From assembly GCA_017646015.1 (NCBI GenBank), contig JAGCNI010000109.1, positions 1 to 59,664 on the forward strand: 59,664 nucleotides of DNA. Reading direction: 5' to 3'. Shown here one piece after another: positions 1-9,226 of this stretch. The number at the start of each line of letters is the position of its first letter. The first letter of the stretch is position 1. Under the pieces are notes generated by a model that ran no database searches, had not been told where the DNA came from, and worked only from the letters and a program-made list of their open reading frames with translations. Made by a program: the position numbers and the translations under genes. Origin of the DNA: Lentisphaeria bacterium. Lineage in GTDB: Bacteria; Verrucomicrobiota; Lentisphaeria; Victivallales; UBA1829.

Positions 1-501
1 GGAGGTTCCGGCGATGGCGGAACTCATTATTCAAAAGATCCTAACGTCGGTTCTCTGCTCTGCCCGTCTTCTGTCAGAACAACCGACAATGCTAATGCAT
101 TATACTACACAAGCTATGGTCCGACCATGCGTTATGCAACTCCTCCGACTGCGACTGAAGCCAAAAGCGGAGCATGGATCCTGCATGGCGGCGGTTCCGG
201 CGCAAATTACTGGCACGATCTCCACAGAAAAACCACAACGATCATGTCCGGAACGATCCTGATGGTTGAAAAATACATGACCGATGGATATAAATCATTC
301 TACGGTTCCAATGTATATACCGCTCATGATGAACAGGGAACTGCTCTGTATCTGAACAACCCGCAATACTGGATCCATAAATCCTATGCGCCGAATATGG
401 ATATTCATAACAGCAATAATTCCGCTCTCTTTATGGATGGTTCTGTGGGCAATATCAAACGCAGTACCAGAGTCACAGATGACTGGGTGCCAATCAACTG
501 A
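1..501 (+). CDS. Prepilin-like protein with H-x9-DG C-terminus (5' end outside window)
   Basis: The reading frame is open from base 1 to a TGA at 499-501, so about 166 C-terminal residues are visible. The end carries His-Asn-Ser-Asn-Asn-Ser then Met-Asp-Gly, which fits the H-x9-DG motif of the prepilin-type proteins that are multiplied in Planctomycetes and Lentisphaerae. These proteins normally start with a short type IV pilin/type II secretion cleavage-methylation signal; that part lies outside the window. They are thought to be pseudopilins or surface proteins, role unknown. The Gly/Ser/Asn/Tyr-rich body fits a secreted beta-rich domain. The next gene starts 33 bp on and is also exported, so they may share an operon. 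Confidence 0.8.
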   Translation, partial: GGSGDGGTHYSKDPNVGSLLCPSSVRTTDNANALYYTSYGPTMRYATPPTATEAKSGAWILHGGGSGANYWHDLHRKTTTIMSGTILMVEKYMTDGYKSFYGSNVYTAHDEQGTALYLNNPQYWIHKSYAPNMDIHNSNNSALFMDGSVGNIKRSTRVTDDWVPIN

Positions 502-534
502 ATCTGAAAATTTTTCATAGAAGGAAATATCATT

Positions 535-1095
535 ATGAAAAAAAATCTTATCGCCGCTCTGATGTTTTTCGCTGCCATCTTCACAATCAACGCAGCGGAT
601 AATACCGATAAACTGATCTGGCAATCCAAAGATGCCGGAAAAAATGGAGCTCCCAATATGACTTACTGGGCAAGCAAACAGTTCAATGGCAAAAAATTTG
701 TACTCGCCGGACAGGGGAAAGACGGCGGAACTGTCAATGGTATTGAAATCGCTGCCGATTCCAAAGATGAAAGCGCAACACTGATGGTTCGTCTTCCCGC
801 AACTCACGGAAAAACATATATCATCAAAGTCCGGGCAAAAGCAGAAAATCCGAATGAAGACAGCAAAATCAGACTTTTCGCTGTTGCGCAGTCTCCCAAG
901 AGAAGTATCGGATCCCTTCCCCGCCAGCTGACAGCTCCCATCTTCCACAAATATGCAGAATATGAACTCGTTGCAAAAGTGCCGGGCGGAGTGATTTGGG
1001 ATCAGACAACAAAACTCCAATTTTCATTCAGCACAAAAGATCTCAAAGGCGGAAAAATCTTTTTTGATGATATCCGGATTTTTGAACGTCCATAA
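535..1095 (+). CDS. Secreted beta-sandwich (carbohydrate-binding-like) protein, 186 aa
   Basis: An N-terminal signal peptide (MKK, hydrophobic run, cleavage near Asn-Ala-Ala at about residue 20) points to export. The mature part is a single module of about 160 residues that alternates short hydrophobic strands with Gly/Lys/Asn turns and ends in a strand reading GGKIFFDDIRIFE. Such jelly-roll modules often bind sugars. The last ~130 residues of the next gene (1124-4603) are clearly a second copy: both share the pattern of a KxxAKxENxN stretch, a VAQ-x-x-K-x-x-I stretch, a WxxTxxxQ stretch and the GKIFF-(D/K)-D end. This protein is therefore that module on its own. Possible SD AAGGAA just upstream of the ATG. 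No enzyme motif is visible. Confidence 0.75.
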   Translation: MKKNLIAALMFFAAIFTINAADNTDKLIWQSKDAGKNGAPNMTYWASKQFNGKKFVLAGQGKDGGTVNGIEIAADSKDESATLMVRLPATHGKTYIIKVRAKAENPNEDSKIRLFAVAQSPKRSIGSLPRQLTAPIFHKYAEYELVAKVPGGVIWDQTTKLQFSFSTKDLKGGKIFFDDIRIFERP

Positions 1096-1123
1096 AATCT
1101 CCTGAAATATACAGAGGTAAAAT

Positions 1124-4100
1124 ATGAAAAAATACAACATAGCCATTTTTGTCTCTTTTTTCCTGATTTTCACAGGATCAGAAAGTTTTGCAAAAACATT
1201 TTATAAACAACAATCCATCAAAGAAAAAACAGCTCACAGTGCGCTCTCTTTCATGGTTTCATTTGATAATTTCGGCACAAAAGCTGAAAAAGCAGCCGGA
1301 AATCCGGTCTCCTCTCTGCCACAACTGAACATGGGGCTGCGCGGTGTTGTCGGATTCGATAACCAGCAGGGATTTGAAGCAATCGGCGACGAAGAACTTT
1401 TCTACAATGCCGAAAAAAATATCTCGCCGGAAGCCGGAACATTCTCGATCTGGGTCAAGGCAGATAATTATCAGCCGGCAGACCCTCTGACCAATGGAAA
1501 AAACCGCAGAAATATTGCTCTCTTTGAAGCTGTTTTCAAACAGGGAAAAGAAGAACTGCTGTTCCGTCTTTATGAATTCAAAGAGAATGTCTATTTTGAC
1601 CTCTGGTGGAATGCAAAATCCTCTCCGACTCAACCATTGATCGCAAGCCGGAAAAAAATCCGCCAGAAACAATGGCACCAGATCGCTGTCACCTGGACAA
1701 CCCAAAGATATGAAATCTATCTGAACGGGGAACAGATCCACTCCATGCCGTTCGGCACAGACATTGGAGACAGAATGAAAGGAAAATGGGATCTCTCAAA
1801 ATCCCACTTTGGAATTCCGTTGAAAGTCTGGGGCGAACGCCGCAATTACAGAGTGTTGTTTGATGATCTCAAAATTTATAACCGGGCCTTGAGCAAAACA
1901 GAGATCATGCGTATGTATGCAGAAGTCGATACCAGCAACGGAAAAAAAGATATCAACCTTGTGGAAATGACTCTTCATGGTGTTGACCGCACCACTGATT
2001 CTGCCGATTTGGAAATCGATATGTTCTCTCTCCCCGACCTCTATGCTGCCAAGCTGAAAAATAACGGTCTGTCCCTCCAATACACTCTGACCGGGCCACA
2101 GGGAATCAAGAAAACCCAAAAAATCAAAGTGACCAAAAACAAGGAAACAGTCCGTCTGAAAGGTCTTGACAAACCCGGTAAATACAATGTGGTTGTCTCT
2201 ATTATTGACGGCAAAAAGTTGGTCCATGCAGGCAAAGCCTCCATTGTGCGTCCGGATCTCTCTTTCATGGGAAATAAAATCGGGATCACCGATCAAGTTC
2301 CGGATCCCTTTACGCCACTGACCATGAAAAACCGGACAATCAAAATCTGGAATCGTGAATATGTTTTCGGAAACGGACCGTTCCCTGTCAATGTTCAGAT
2401 CAAAGGAGAAGAAGTTCTGAAACAACCACCCCGTCTGCTCATTGAACTGACAAAAGGACAACCGGAAATTCTGCAATTCAAAGCAATCACAGCAAAATAC
2501 AATCAGCGGGAAGCAGTCCTGACCGGAAAAGCCTCTTTCGGTCCTGCCGGAAAATATTCGATCCAATACAAAACCACAGTGGCATACGACGGTATGATTC
2601 GCACAGACTGGACGATCTCCGGCAAACCGGTGATCCATAACATGCGTCTGGAATATCAGCAGAATACCGCATTCACCGAATACCTGATGACTCCACAATA
2701 TCAGAAAAAAGCTCCCATGACATTCCCGTACAGCAAGAGCACATGGAATATTCCGCATATCATCTGGCTTGCCACGGAAAACAAGGGAGGTCTGGCATAC
2801 GCCACCGAACATGATGCCAACTGGATTTACAATGATAAAGAAAATATCTACTTTGCCGACAGAAATACCGGAAAAGTTGCTGTGACCATGATCTCCAAAA
2901 CTGTCCGTATGCCGGAAAATACTCCCTATCATGCCCTCTTCACAGTCACACCGACAAGACCCCGTTATCATAAATCCCATCTGATCCGTCTGGGACAACC
3001 CCTCGCAAACTGGAATATCAAACGCAAATCTCTCACCAGCGAAAGTCTTTATCCGGGGCTGGCATACAATTTTGATGAAAACTGGTACAAAGATAAATTT
3101 GATGATGTGGAACCGGATAACGGTCATCTTGTTTACGGGATGGCAGACTCAATCTCCACACTGGATAAAGTGGGCTGTTACTTTGCCAGAGATTATGCGA
3201 TTCCCGGTGCATTTGCATACACATTCAACGAACCGGAATATGATCCTGTGACCCAAACCATCAAGAAAACCAAGAGCAACAGTCTGCCCGGATGTTCCGC
3301 AACTTCTGCTCCGGATTATCTGCTCTATAACCAGTACAAACTCCTCAATGGAAAATACGGTCATAAGTTCTGGGGGATCTATTACGACCTCTCTGAAAAC
3401 AATCCCTGTTCCAATCCTCAGCATGGATGCGGCTTCAAGGATAAATTCAACAGGGAAATTGTGACCCGTCCGCTGTTGAACAAACGGAAACTCTTTGAAC
3501 GGACTCTTGTCATTGTCCGCGAAAAACAGAAAATCCTTTTCCTCCATGCACAGAAAGAATTCAATCCTTTCATGCACAGTTTTGGAGACTACTGGTACCC
3601 TGGAGAAGAAAATAACGGTTTGACTCAGAATAATCTGAACTGTTACTGCGATGACATCAAAGATGCCAACTGGAAATCAGAATACAACACTCACCTGCTC
3701 GGTGTCAATGTGGTCTTCCTCGGTGCCAGTGCGGCATGGCGGCAAAATGTGGCGGAACAATTGATTGGACAATGTCTGCTCCACAATATTGAATTCTGTA
3801 CAGCATGGATGCCCGGTGCTGTACTGAACAAAGTCTGGAGTCTCTGCGAAAGATATGAAACAGATAAGGCACTCTTCTCCCGTTATGACAAACAGAAAGA
3901 AGTCATCTCCTCCGACCCGGATCTGAAGATCTCTTATTATAAAAGAGGCAATAAAACACTCTTTATCCTGATGAACAGACGTCCTTACGAAGTCAATGCA
4001 GATGTGAATTTCTCCAAATTGGGAATCATCAATGCAAATGCAAAAGATGTCTATCGGGAAAAAGATTACAAGATCATGAACGGAAAACTGACTCTTGATG

Positions 4101-4603
4101 TTGCTCCCCGTACCTTCATCATGCTGGCTGTTCCGCCGCTGCAATTCTATCCTTATAAAGATAACGGATTTCTCAAAGCAGGAAACTGGAAACCGAAACA
4201 GTCCGGTCTGCAATTCAAAATCACTCTTGCAGAGAATACCCGTGAGTTCACGCTCACGGCTGCACCCGGAAAAGATAACACGGGCTGTTTCACTTTGAAT
4301 CCACAGGCGAAACCGGGCAGGACTTATACATTCAAATTCAAAGCAAAAGGTGAAAATCTCAATCCGGAAGCCAAACTGCACTTTCTGGTTGTAGCTCAGG
4401 CAGCGAAAAAGAATATCGCTCAGATCCCCGGTATTGCTGTCAAAGAAATCCCGGGAAATGATTGGAAAGAATATATCATTTCCGGAAAAGTTCCGACCGG
4501 ACCGATCTGGAATGAAACAGTAAGAATGCAAGTTACACTGATGACTGAAGCAATGAAACAGGGAAAAATTTTCTTCAAAGATCTTGAAATAGAGGAAAAA
4601 TGA
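1124..4603 (+). CDS. Large secreted LamG-domain, DUF6067/GH-like protein, 1159 aa
   Basis: Signal peptide at residues 1-23. A LamG/concanavalin-like domain follows (about 60-265), recognised by GTFSIWVKA, the WHQIAVTW strand, the LNGEQ turn and the FDDLKIYNRALS end. A central region carries features I associate with the DUF6067/glycoside-hydrolase-like family: an IIWLATENKGGLAYA stretch, and a GIYYDL segment followed by CSNPQHGCGF and conserved Arg-rich text. The C-terminal ~130 residues repeat the module of the preceding gene. The likely role is binding and cleavage of a polysaccharide outside the cytoplasm; substrate unknown. It starts 28 bp after the upstream gene and its stop overlaps the next start by 4 bp (ATGA), so translation of the two is probably coupled. 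The domain names are by eye. Confidence 0.7.
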   Translation: MKKYNIAIFVSFFLIFTGSESFAKTFYKQQSIKEKTAHSALSFMVSFDNFGTKAEKAAGNPVSSLPQLNMGLRGVVGFDNQQGFEAIGDEELFYNAEKNISPEAGTFSIWVKADNYQPADPLTNGKNRRNIALFEAVFKQGKEELLFRLYEFKENVYFDLWWNAKSSPTQPLIASRKKIRQKQWHQIAVTWTTQRYEIYLNGEQIHSMPFGTDIGDRMKGKWDLSKSHFGIPLKVWGERRNYRVLFDDLKIYNRALSKTEIMRMYAEVDTSNGKKDINLVEMTLHGVDRTTDSADLEIDMFSLPDLYAAKLKNNGLSLQYTLTGPQGIKKTQKIKVTKNKETVRLKGLDKPGKYNVVVSIIDGKKLVHAGKASIVRPDLSFMGNKIGITDQVPDPFTPLTMKNRTIKIWNREYVFGNGPFPVNVQIKGEEVLKQPPRLLIELTKGQPEILQFKAITAKYNQREAVLTGKASFGPAGKYSIQYKTTVAYDGMIRTDWTISGKPVIHNMRLEYQQNTAFTEYLMTPQYQKKAPMTFPYSKSTWNIPHIIWLATENKGGLAYATEHDANWIYNDKENIYFADRNTGKVAVTMISKTVRMPENTPYHALFTVTPTRPRYHKSHLIRLGQPLANWNIKRKSLTSESLYPGLAYNFDENWYKDKFDDVEPDNGHLVYGMADSISTLDKVGCYFARDYAIPGAFAYTFNEPEYDPVTQTIKKTKSNSLPGCSATSAPDYLLYNQYKLLNGKYGHKFWGIYYDLSENNPCSNPQHGCGFKDKFNREIVTRPLLNKRKLFERTLVIVREKQKILFLHAQKEFNPFMHSFGDYWYPGEENNGLTQNNLNCYCDDIKDANWKSEYNTHLLGVNVVFLGASAAWRQNVAEQLIGQCLLHNIEFCTAWMPGAVLNKVWSLCERYETDKALFSRYDKQKEVISSDPDLKISYYKRGNKTLFILMNRRPYEVNADVNFSKLGIINANAKDVYREKDYKIMNGKLTLDVAPRTFIMLAVPPLQFYPYKDNGFLKAGNWKPKQSGLQFKITLAENTREFTLTAAPGKDNTGCFTLNPQAKPGRTYTFKFKAKGENLNPEAKLHFLVVAQAAKKNIAQIPGIAVKEIPGNDWKEYIISGKVPTGPIWNETVRMQVTLMTEAMKQGKIFFKDLEIEEK

Positions 4604-7600
4604 TCATGCACCTGAATTTTTCGCCGGACTTTCAACATCCGACAGAACAGCTGTTGTGTGCGGGGATCGAAGTGGAACACTGTTCCATGTACGATCACAG
4701 TCACGCCAATGTGATGGATGAGACCTATGCGATCCATTCTCCCGGCAATAAACATCTCTTTGCGACTGCACCCTGTGCAGGATTCTCTCTACATACAGAT
4801 TTTTGTTTTGCTCCGACGATCCTGGTGCAGAATAACTGGAATATTTATTTCGGATATGATCCACTTTCAGAAACTGGATACGGAATCAAGTTTGCATACA
4901 GCGACACCTATAAAGAGGTTTGGGAGGGATTCAAACATTTCACTCTGGAAGTCCAGCTTTTCAAAATCTGCCGTCAGCAAATCTCCATACTTGAAACCGA
5001 ATTGATGAAAGATTTTCATCTGTCGGCAAATACATGGTATCCGGCGGCACTCACTCTGCAAGGAAATAAATTACAAGGCAGTTGTGCTGGCCGGAGTTTT
5101 TCCCTGCTGCTCCCGGAGGCTCCACCCGCTGGACAAGTCGGCTTGGGCAGGGAACGGGCTGTCGGAGAAGTCCGTTTCCGGAACACACTCTTTCAACCGG
5201 AAGAGGAATTCACCAGAGAAGAACAGCTTAAAGAGCTTGTGCTCACGATCCCCGCAATACACGGCGGAGGGATTCCATACCGTCTGAATGTGGATTTGGA
5301 TCATCTCCGGAATATTCACGGTTCTTTTCATCAGCTGCACTTGCTTTTCAACGGCGGCATGTGGGACAGAAAACAGCATGAATGTCTGCCCGGACAGTAT
5401 TGTGTGGAAATCGACCGTTTCACCAATCCGGCAGTCGAATTCCGATATGGTTCACAGAGACAGAAAATCTATTTGAAAAAAAATGATTCTCTGAATATTG
5501 CCGATCCGAGTTTTCATTATGAATTTCTTTCAGAATACAACAAAATCACACGGGAACCGGTTGCACTGCATCTGCCGCTGAAAGGATTGCCGGAAAATCC
5601 GGATCCGGAAAAAATCAGAATTATTTTTTCCTATGATGCCCTGCAATGCAACGGTTATCTGAGTCATGCGGCAGGCAAAAGTGAATTTGTCTGGGATGGC
5701 AAAGGAAAACTTTTGTATTCCGGCGAAATGCGTGAACAGAATCACCATGCAATTCCGGCAGTCAGAATCAGCTCCTCCGGTTCAACTTTCAAAAAATATT
5801 TCCGGCAGAAAAATCTGATCGAACCGGAACAAATAATCTCTCATGCAGAAAAAAATCACTATTTCTCACTGGGAGATACTCCGGAATTCCAATGGAAAAC
5901 ATGGATTGATCCGGAAGTATATGATCCGCAATACCTTGAAGTAAAAACAACTCTCTGTGATGTTTTCCGTCGTCCGCTTCACACTTTGACAAATGAAGAT
6001 TTTGTTCATGAACAGGAGGAGAGCTGGCAGGTTCTGACAAAACGTATCTCGCTGGGTTCCGGGAAATTGCAGCATGGAGTTCATCTTCTGAAAACGGAAA
6101 TGTTTTATGCGGGCGAACTGTTGCGAACCGATCATATCGTTTTTGAAGTCATTGATCCGGCAGAAAAATGCCCTGCTCCGCTGGCATCCGGTTTACCGTT
6201 TCTCTACTCCACAGCCAATGAAGAGACTCTTCTGGCAAGTGACGTATTCGATCCGTGGCATCCGGGGATGAATTCCAATGCGGAACATTATTTTTCCTGT
6301 TCCTGTTTCACGCCGGGCATCGGACAAAATAAAAAAGTCTGGGAAGCGTTGCGTCCCTATAAACGGGAATGGTACATGTGGCTTGATTCCCGGACAGAAA
6401 AAAACTGGGATACCGCTCTCTTCAGTGAAGCGATCTCGCATGTGGATTATATTTCGATCCGGAACCGTTTTTCCAATAACCGTCTGGATCTCTGGAAGCC
6501 CGGAACTTACAATTCTCCTGCGATCCTTTCTCAAGTCAGGGAATTTTTGGAGAAAACACCGGAAACAAAACAGTTCAAACATCTTACGATCCCGTATGTG
6601 GATCAGTTATTGAAAACACAAACATCTTTTTCATTGGATGCTCTTGAAGAGTTATTGAGTTTCGGGGATCGTGCCTGGCTGTGTTTTCTCAGTCAGAAAC
6701 TCAAAGAGGAATTGATTCAGCAAACAGAAGAACTGGAAAAAATCAATCCGGAAATCAAACGTGCTCAATATGGTCCCTGGCCTGTCTATACAGCAGAAAA
6801 TAAAACGGCGTATTTCATGCATGCATTCGGTATTTTCCCGGATGGAGAAACCTCACAACGGATTTGGAAAGGATTTTTCCAGTTCGAAGATTATGCGTTT
6901 CTCTGTTCCTATCACACCTCTGCACCGGCATACGGTCTGATGAGTTATAAACTCTTCTATCCGGGAATCAAAGTCTTCCCGGAACTGTATGATTTCTCCG
7001 GCACAGGTTGTCCGGATGGTGCTCTTTCGTATGCAGCTCCGCCTCTGGGAGAACGGTATGCACCGGACTATTATCAGATTGCAAGTGTCTATGATTATGC
7101 GTTCTCCACGGCATACTATGTTGATGGACAATTTAACTACTGGAAGGATTACGGCTTCATGTTCCGCGATCCGCACTTGCAAACATTGGAAAATCTGATT
7201 TGTGCATGGCGGCATGTCAAAGATCATTCCCCGGCTGAATGTGTACGGAGCATTGCTTATATCATGGATATTCCCTCCGCAGACAACCGTTTTTATAAAA
7301 ACCGTCTGTTGAAAGGCTATCAATGGCCGGAATATGTCAACAGCAGTGAAGAAGCTCTGTGTTATCTCAATAAATGTGCCCGACTGAGCGGAATTCCCGC
7401 GGGATTCGGAACACGGTTCAAGGAGCTGAAAAATCTTTCAGCTGCACAATGTTCCATGCTGGTACTGCCCTCGCTGGACAATGCCTCGGCAGAGGATCTG
7501 CAGGAGATACAGAGACTGCATGATGAAGGAGTTTTCCTGTTTGCCTGCGGTTCTGTGGCGGGATTGGAAGAGCTCTTCTCGGTACACAAGGCGCCCGCAC

Positions 7601-8151
7601 TCATCAACTGTTTCACGATCCGGAGCAGCGATGAAACAGAAAAAATCCCGGCTGGAACAGGAATTGAACTCCGTTATCAGCCTGTTGCAGCAGAAGTTCT
7701 GCTTGCAAGCGGAAACGGAGATCCCTTGCTGATGCGTCATAAAAATACAGCTCTTTTCAACGTGAATCCCTCCATGATCGGGCGTGATTCCTTTATGGAG
7801 CTGGTCAAGTTCTCAAGAACATCCATCAGTAAGTTGCTGGAAAAAACAGTGATCGGGCTTTTGCGGCAGATCAATCAGGACAAAGTCCCCTTCCATGCCC
7901 GGAATGCAGGATGCTCCGGCTTTACAGATGAACATGGAAAGAGTTGTATCGTATTGTTTGATTACGGTTCATTCAATGATGAACGCTTTGTCCATGACCC
8001 TGAGTTGATCACAGTTAAGTTCCAAAATCCGGCAAAAGATGTCATCTGCGAGGACAAGGAAGTAAATCTGATGCGGAAAGACGGAAAGATCCACGGGTTC
8101 ACCTGTCGTAAAAAACCGCGGGAAACTATTTTTGCAGAAATCGTTTATTGA
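4600..8151 (+). CDS. Putative GH42-like multidomain glycoside hydrolase, 1183 aa, no signal peptide
   Basis: The start overlaps the upstream stop (ATGA); a second ATG lies two codons on. The first ~210 residues look like a LamG/ConA-type beta domain (patterns such as NIYFGYDP, WYPAALTL, VGEVRFRN). The middle (about 560-900) has features of an alpha/beta barrel, with WYMWLDSRTEKNW and repeated aromatic/acid pairs. Around residues 940-990 a segment reading MLVLPSLDNASAEDL, then a Gly-containing strand, resembles the glutamine-amidotransferase-like trimerisation domain of GH42-type enzymes. I see no signal peptide although the upstream partner is secreted, so it probably works in the cytoplasm on imported fragments or has an unusual export route. 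Ends 25 bp before a strong terminator. Family assignment is tentative. Confidence 0.5.
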   Translation: MIMHLNFSPDFQHPTEQLLCAGIEVEHCSMYDHSHANVMDETYAIHSPGNKHLFATAPCAGFSLHTDFCFAPTILVQNNWNIYFGYDPLSETGYGIKFAYSDTYKEVWEGFKHFTLEVQLFKICRQQISILETELMKDFHLSANTWYPAALTLQGNKLQGSCAGRSFSLLLPEAPPAGQVGLGRERAVGEVRFRNTLFQPEEEFTREEQLKELVLTIPAIHGGGIPYRLNVDLDHLRNIHGSFHQLHLLFNGGMWDRKQHECLPGQYCVEIDRFTNPAVEFRYGSQRQKIYLKKNDSLNIADPSFHYEFLSEYNKITREPVALHLPLKGLPENPDPEKIRIIFSYDALQCNGYLSHAAGKSEFVWDGKGKLLYSGEMREQNHHAIPAVRISSSGSTFKKYFRQKNLIEPEQIISHAEKNHYFSLGDTPEFQWKTWIDPEVYDPQYLEVKTTLCDVFRRPLHTLTNEDFVHEQEESWQVLTKRISLGSGKLQHGVHLLKTEMFYAGELLRTDHIVFEVIDPAEKCPAPLASGLPFLYSTANEETLLASDVFDPWHPGMNSNAEHYFSCSCFTPGIGQNKKVWEALRPYKREWYMWLDSRTEKNWDTALFSEAISHVDYISIRNRFSNNRLDLWKPGTYNSPAILSQVREFLEKTPETKQFKHLTIPYVDQLLKTQTSFSLDALEELLSFGDRAWLCFLSQKLKEELIQQTEELEKINPEIKRAQYGPWPVYTAENKTAYFMHAFGIFPDGETSQRIWKGFFQFEDYAFLCSYHTSAPAYGLMSYKLFYPGIKVFPELYDFSGTGCPDGALSYAAPPLGERYAPDYYQIASVYDYAFSTAYYVDGQFNYWKDYGFMFRDPHLQTLENLICAWRHVKDHSPAECVRSIAYIMDIPSADNRFYKNRLLKGYQWPEYVNSSEEALCYLNKCARLSGIPAGFGTRFKELKNLSAAQCSMLVLPSLDNASAEDLQEIQRLHDEGVFLFACGSVAGLEELFSVHKAPALINCFTIRSSDETEKIPAGTGIELRYQPVAAEVLLASGNGDPLLMRHKNTALFNVNPSMIGRDSFMELVKFSRTSISKLLEKTVIGLLRQINQDKVPFHARNAGCSGFTDEHGKSCIVLFDYGSFNDERFVHDPELITVKFQNPAKDVICEDKEVNLMRKDGKIHGFTCRKKPRETIFAEIVY

Positions 8152-8175
8152 AAGAAATAAAGCGGATTCAACATC

Positions 8176-8222
8176 ATCCCGCAGGAGTCAAGAGTCGTTT
8201 GGATCCTGCGGGATTTTTATTG
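8176..8222 (+). terminator. Rho-independent terminator closing the 535-8151 gene cluster
   Basis: Perfect 11-bp inverted repeat ATCCCGCAGGA (8176-8186) and TCCTGCGGGAT (8204-8214), loop of 17 nt, followed by TTTTTATTG. It lies 25 bp after the 4600-8151 stop. Confidence 0.9.
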
Positions 8223-8237
8223 TCTATTTTTCTTCTA

Positions 8238-8309
8238 AAAAAATCTCAGGAATTTATTTCTGATTTTCTGAAATTTTTTCATTGACATTTCCAAAAAAGA
8301 TAATATGTT
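8238..8309 (+). promoter_or_regulatory. Promoter of the 8357 gene and recCBD, with inverted repeat upstream
   Basis: TTGACA at 8282-8287, 16-bp spacer, TATGTT at 8304-8309. Directly upstream is an A-tract/T-tract inverted repeat (8238-8249 with 8268-8279, one mismatch in 12). The TTGACA box also forms the TTG of a longer possible reading frame, which is one reason to start the gene at 8357. Confidence 0.6.
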
Positions 8310-8356
8310 GCCAATATCAAAAAAATAAAAAATCCCCAAGCGAAAGGTCAAGTTTT

Positions 8357-9214
8357 ATGCAAAATCAGGAAAGTACCGCTGTTTTTGAAGAATTCCAGAG
8401 ACAATATAATACTTTTTATTCGATTGGCGATCTGACACCGACACTTTGTGCGTTATGGGGAATCCGGGAGCCAGCCGCCTGCGGAGGAAAAACGATCGCA
8501 CCAGTTCTGGATCAGGCAGATAAACTGATGGACGGGCTTGGAAAAGTTGAAAAAACTGTTTTGTTCTGCGCCGATGCACTTGGCAACGCTCAGAAAGAAT
8601 ATTACACAGAAGCATTTGAAAAAATCCGGAAAGTTGCCGGATTTGAAATCAAAAGTACAGCGGTCATGCCCAGCGTCACACCGGTCTGTTTCGGTACGAT
8701 TTTTTCCGGTGCGGCACCGTGTGTGCACGGGATCATGAAATATGAAAAGCCTGTTCTCAGCGTTGAAACCCTTTTTGATGTTTTTGCGGAAAGCGGCAAA
8801 AATGTGGCGATCATCGCTGTCAATGAATGCAGTATCGACAAGATTTTCCGTCAGCGGAAAGTTGATTATTATTCTGTGCGGACCGATGAACAGAGTTTCC
8901 AACTGGCACGGCGTTTTATTGCAGAAGACACCTATGATCTGATCCTGTGTTACATGATTGGTTATGATGCTGCGATGCACAAGACCGGTCCGTTTTCAGA
9001 AACGGCTGCGGCACAGGCAAAACTGGCGGCGGAACGCTTCTCTCAATTTTCAGAAGATATGGAAACATATTGGAAAAAATATAACCGTGTTCTGAGTTTT
9101 GTGGTAGATCACGGCGGACATTCTGTCGATGAACAGCATGGTGGTCATGGAGAGAATATCCCCGAGGATATGATTGTCAATCACTATTACAGAATCTGCG
9201 AAAAAAGTTGCTGA
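8357..9214 (+). CDS. Alkaline phosphatase superfamily (nucleotide pyrophosphatase-like) protein, 285 aa
   Basis: The motif PSVTPVCFGTIFSGAAP followed by HGI is the nucleophile (Thr/Ser) region seen in type I phosphodiesterase/nucleotide pyrophosphatase and related members of the alkaline phosphatase superfamily; a metal-binding Asp-His pair sits in VVDHGGHSVDEQHGGHGE near the end and another in IGYDAAMHKTG. These enzymes cleave phosphomonoesters or diesters with two metal ions. No signal peptide, so cytoplasmic; substrate unknown. The start at 8357 was chosen because GAAAGG precedes it and an earlier in-frame TTG at 8282 is the -35 box. recC begins 12 bp downstream, so it is the first gene of the recombination operon. 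Confidence 0.7.
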   Translation: MQNQESTAVFEEFQRQYNTFYSIGDLTPTLCALWGIREPAACGGKTIAPVLDQADKLMDGLGKVEKTVLFCADALGNAQKEYYTEAFEKIRKVAGFEIKSTAVMPSVTPVCFGTIFSGAAPCVHGIMKYEKPVLSVETLFDVFAESGKNVAIIAVNECSIDKIFRQRKVDYYSVRTDEQSFQLARRFIAEDTYDLILCYMIGYDAAMHKTGPFSETAAAQAKLAAERFSQFSEDMETYWKKYNRVLSFVVDHGGHSVDEQHGGHGENIPEDMIVNHYYRICEKSC

Positions 9215-9226
9215 CGGTGTATTGCC

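Noticed and set aside
1796..3127. 443-codon minus-strand frame opposite the LamG protein
   Set aside because: No recognisable motif or SD, and the sense protein has a signal peptide and domain structure.
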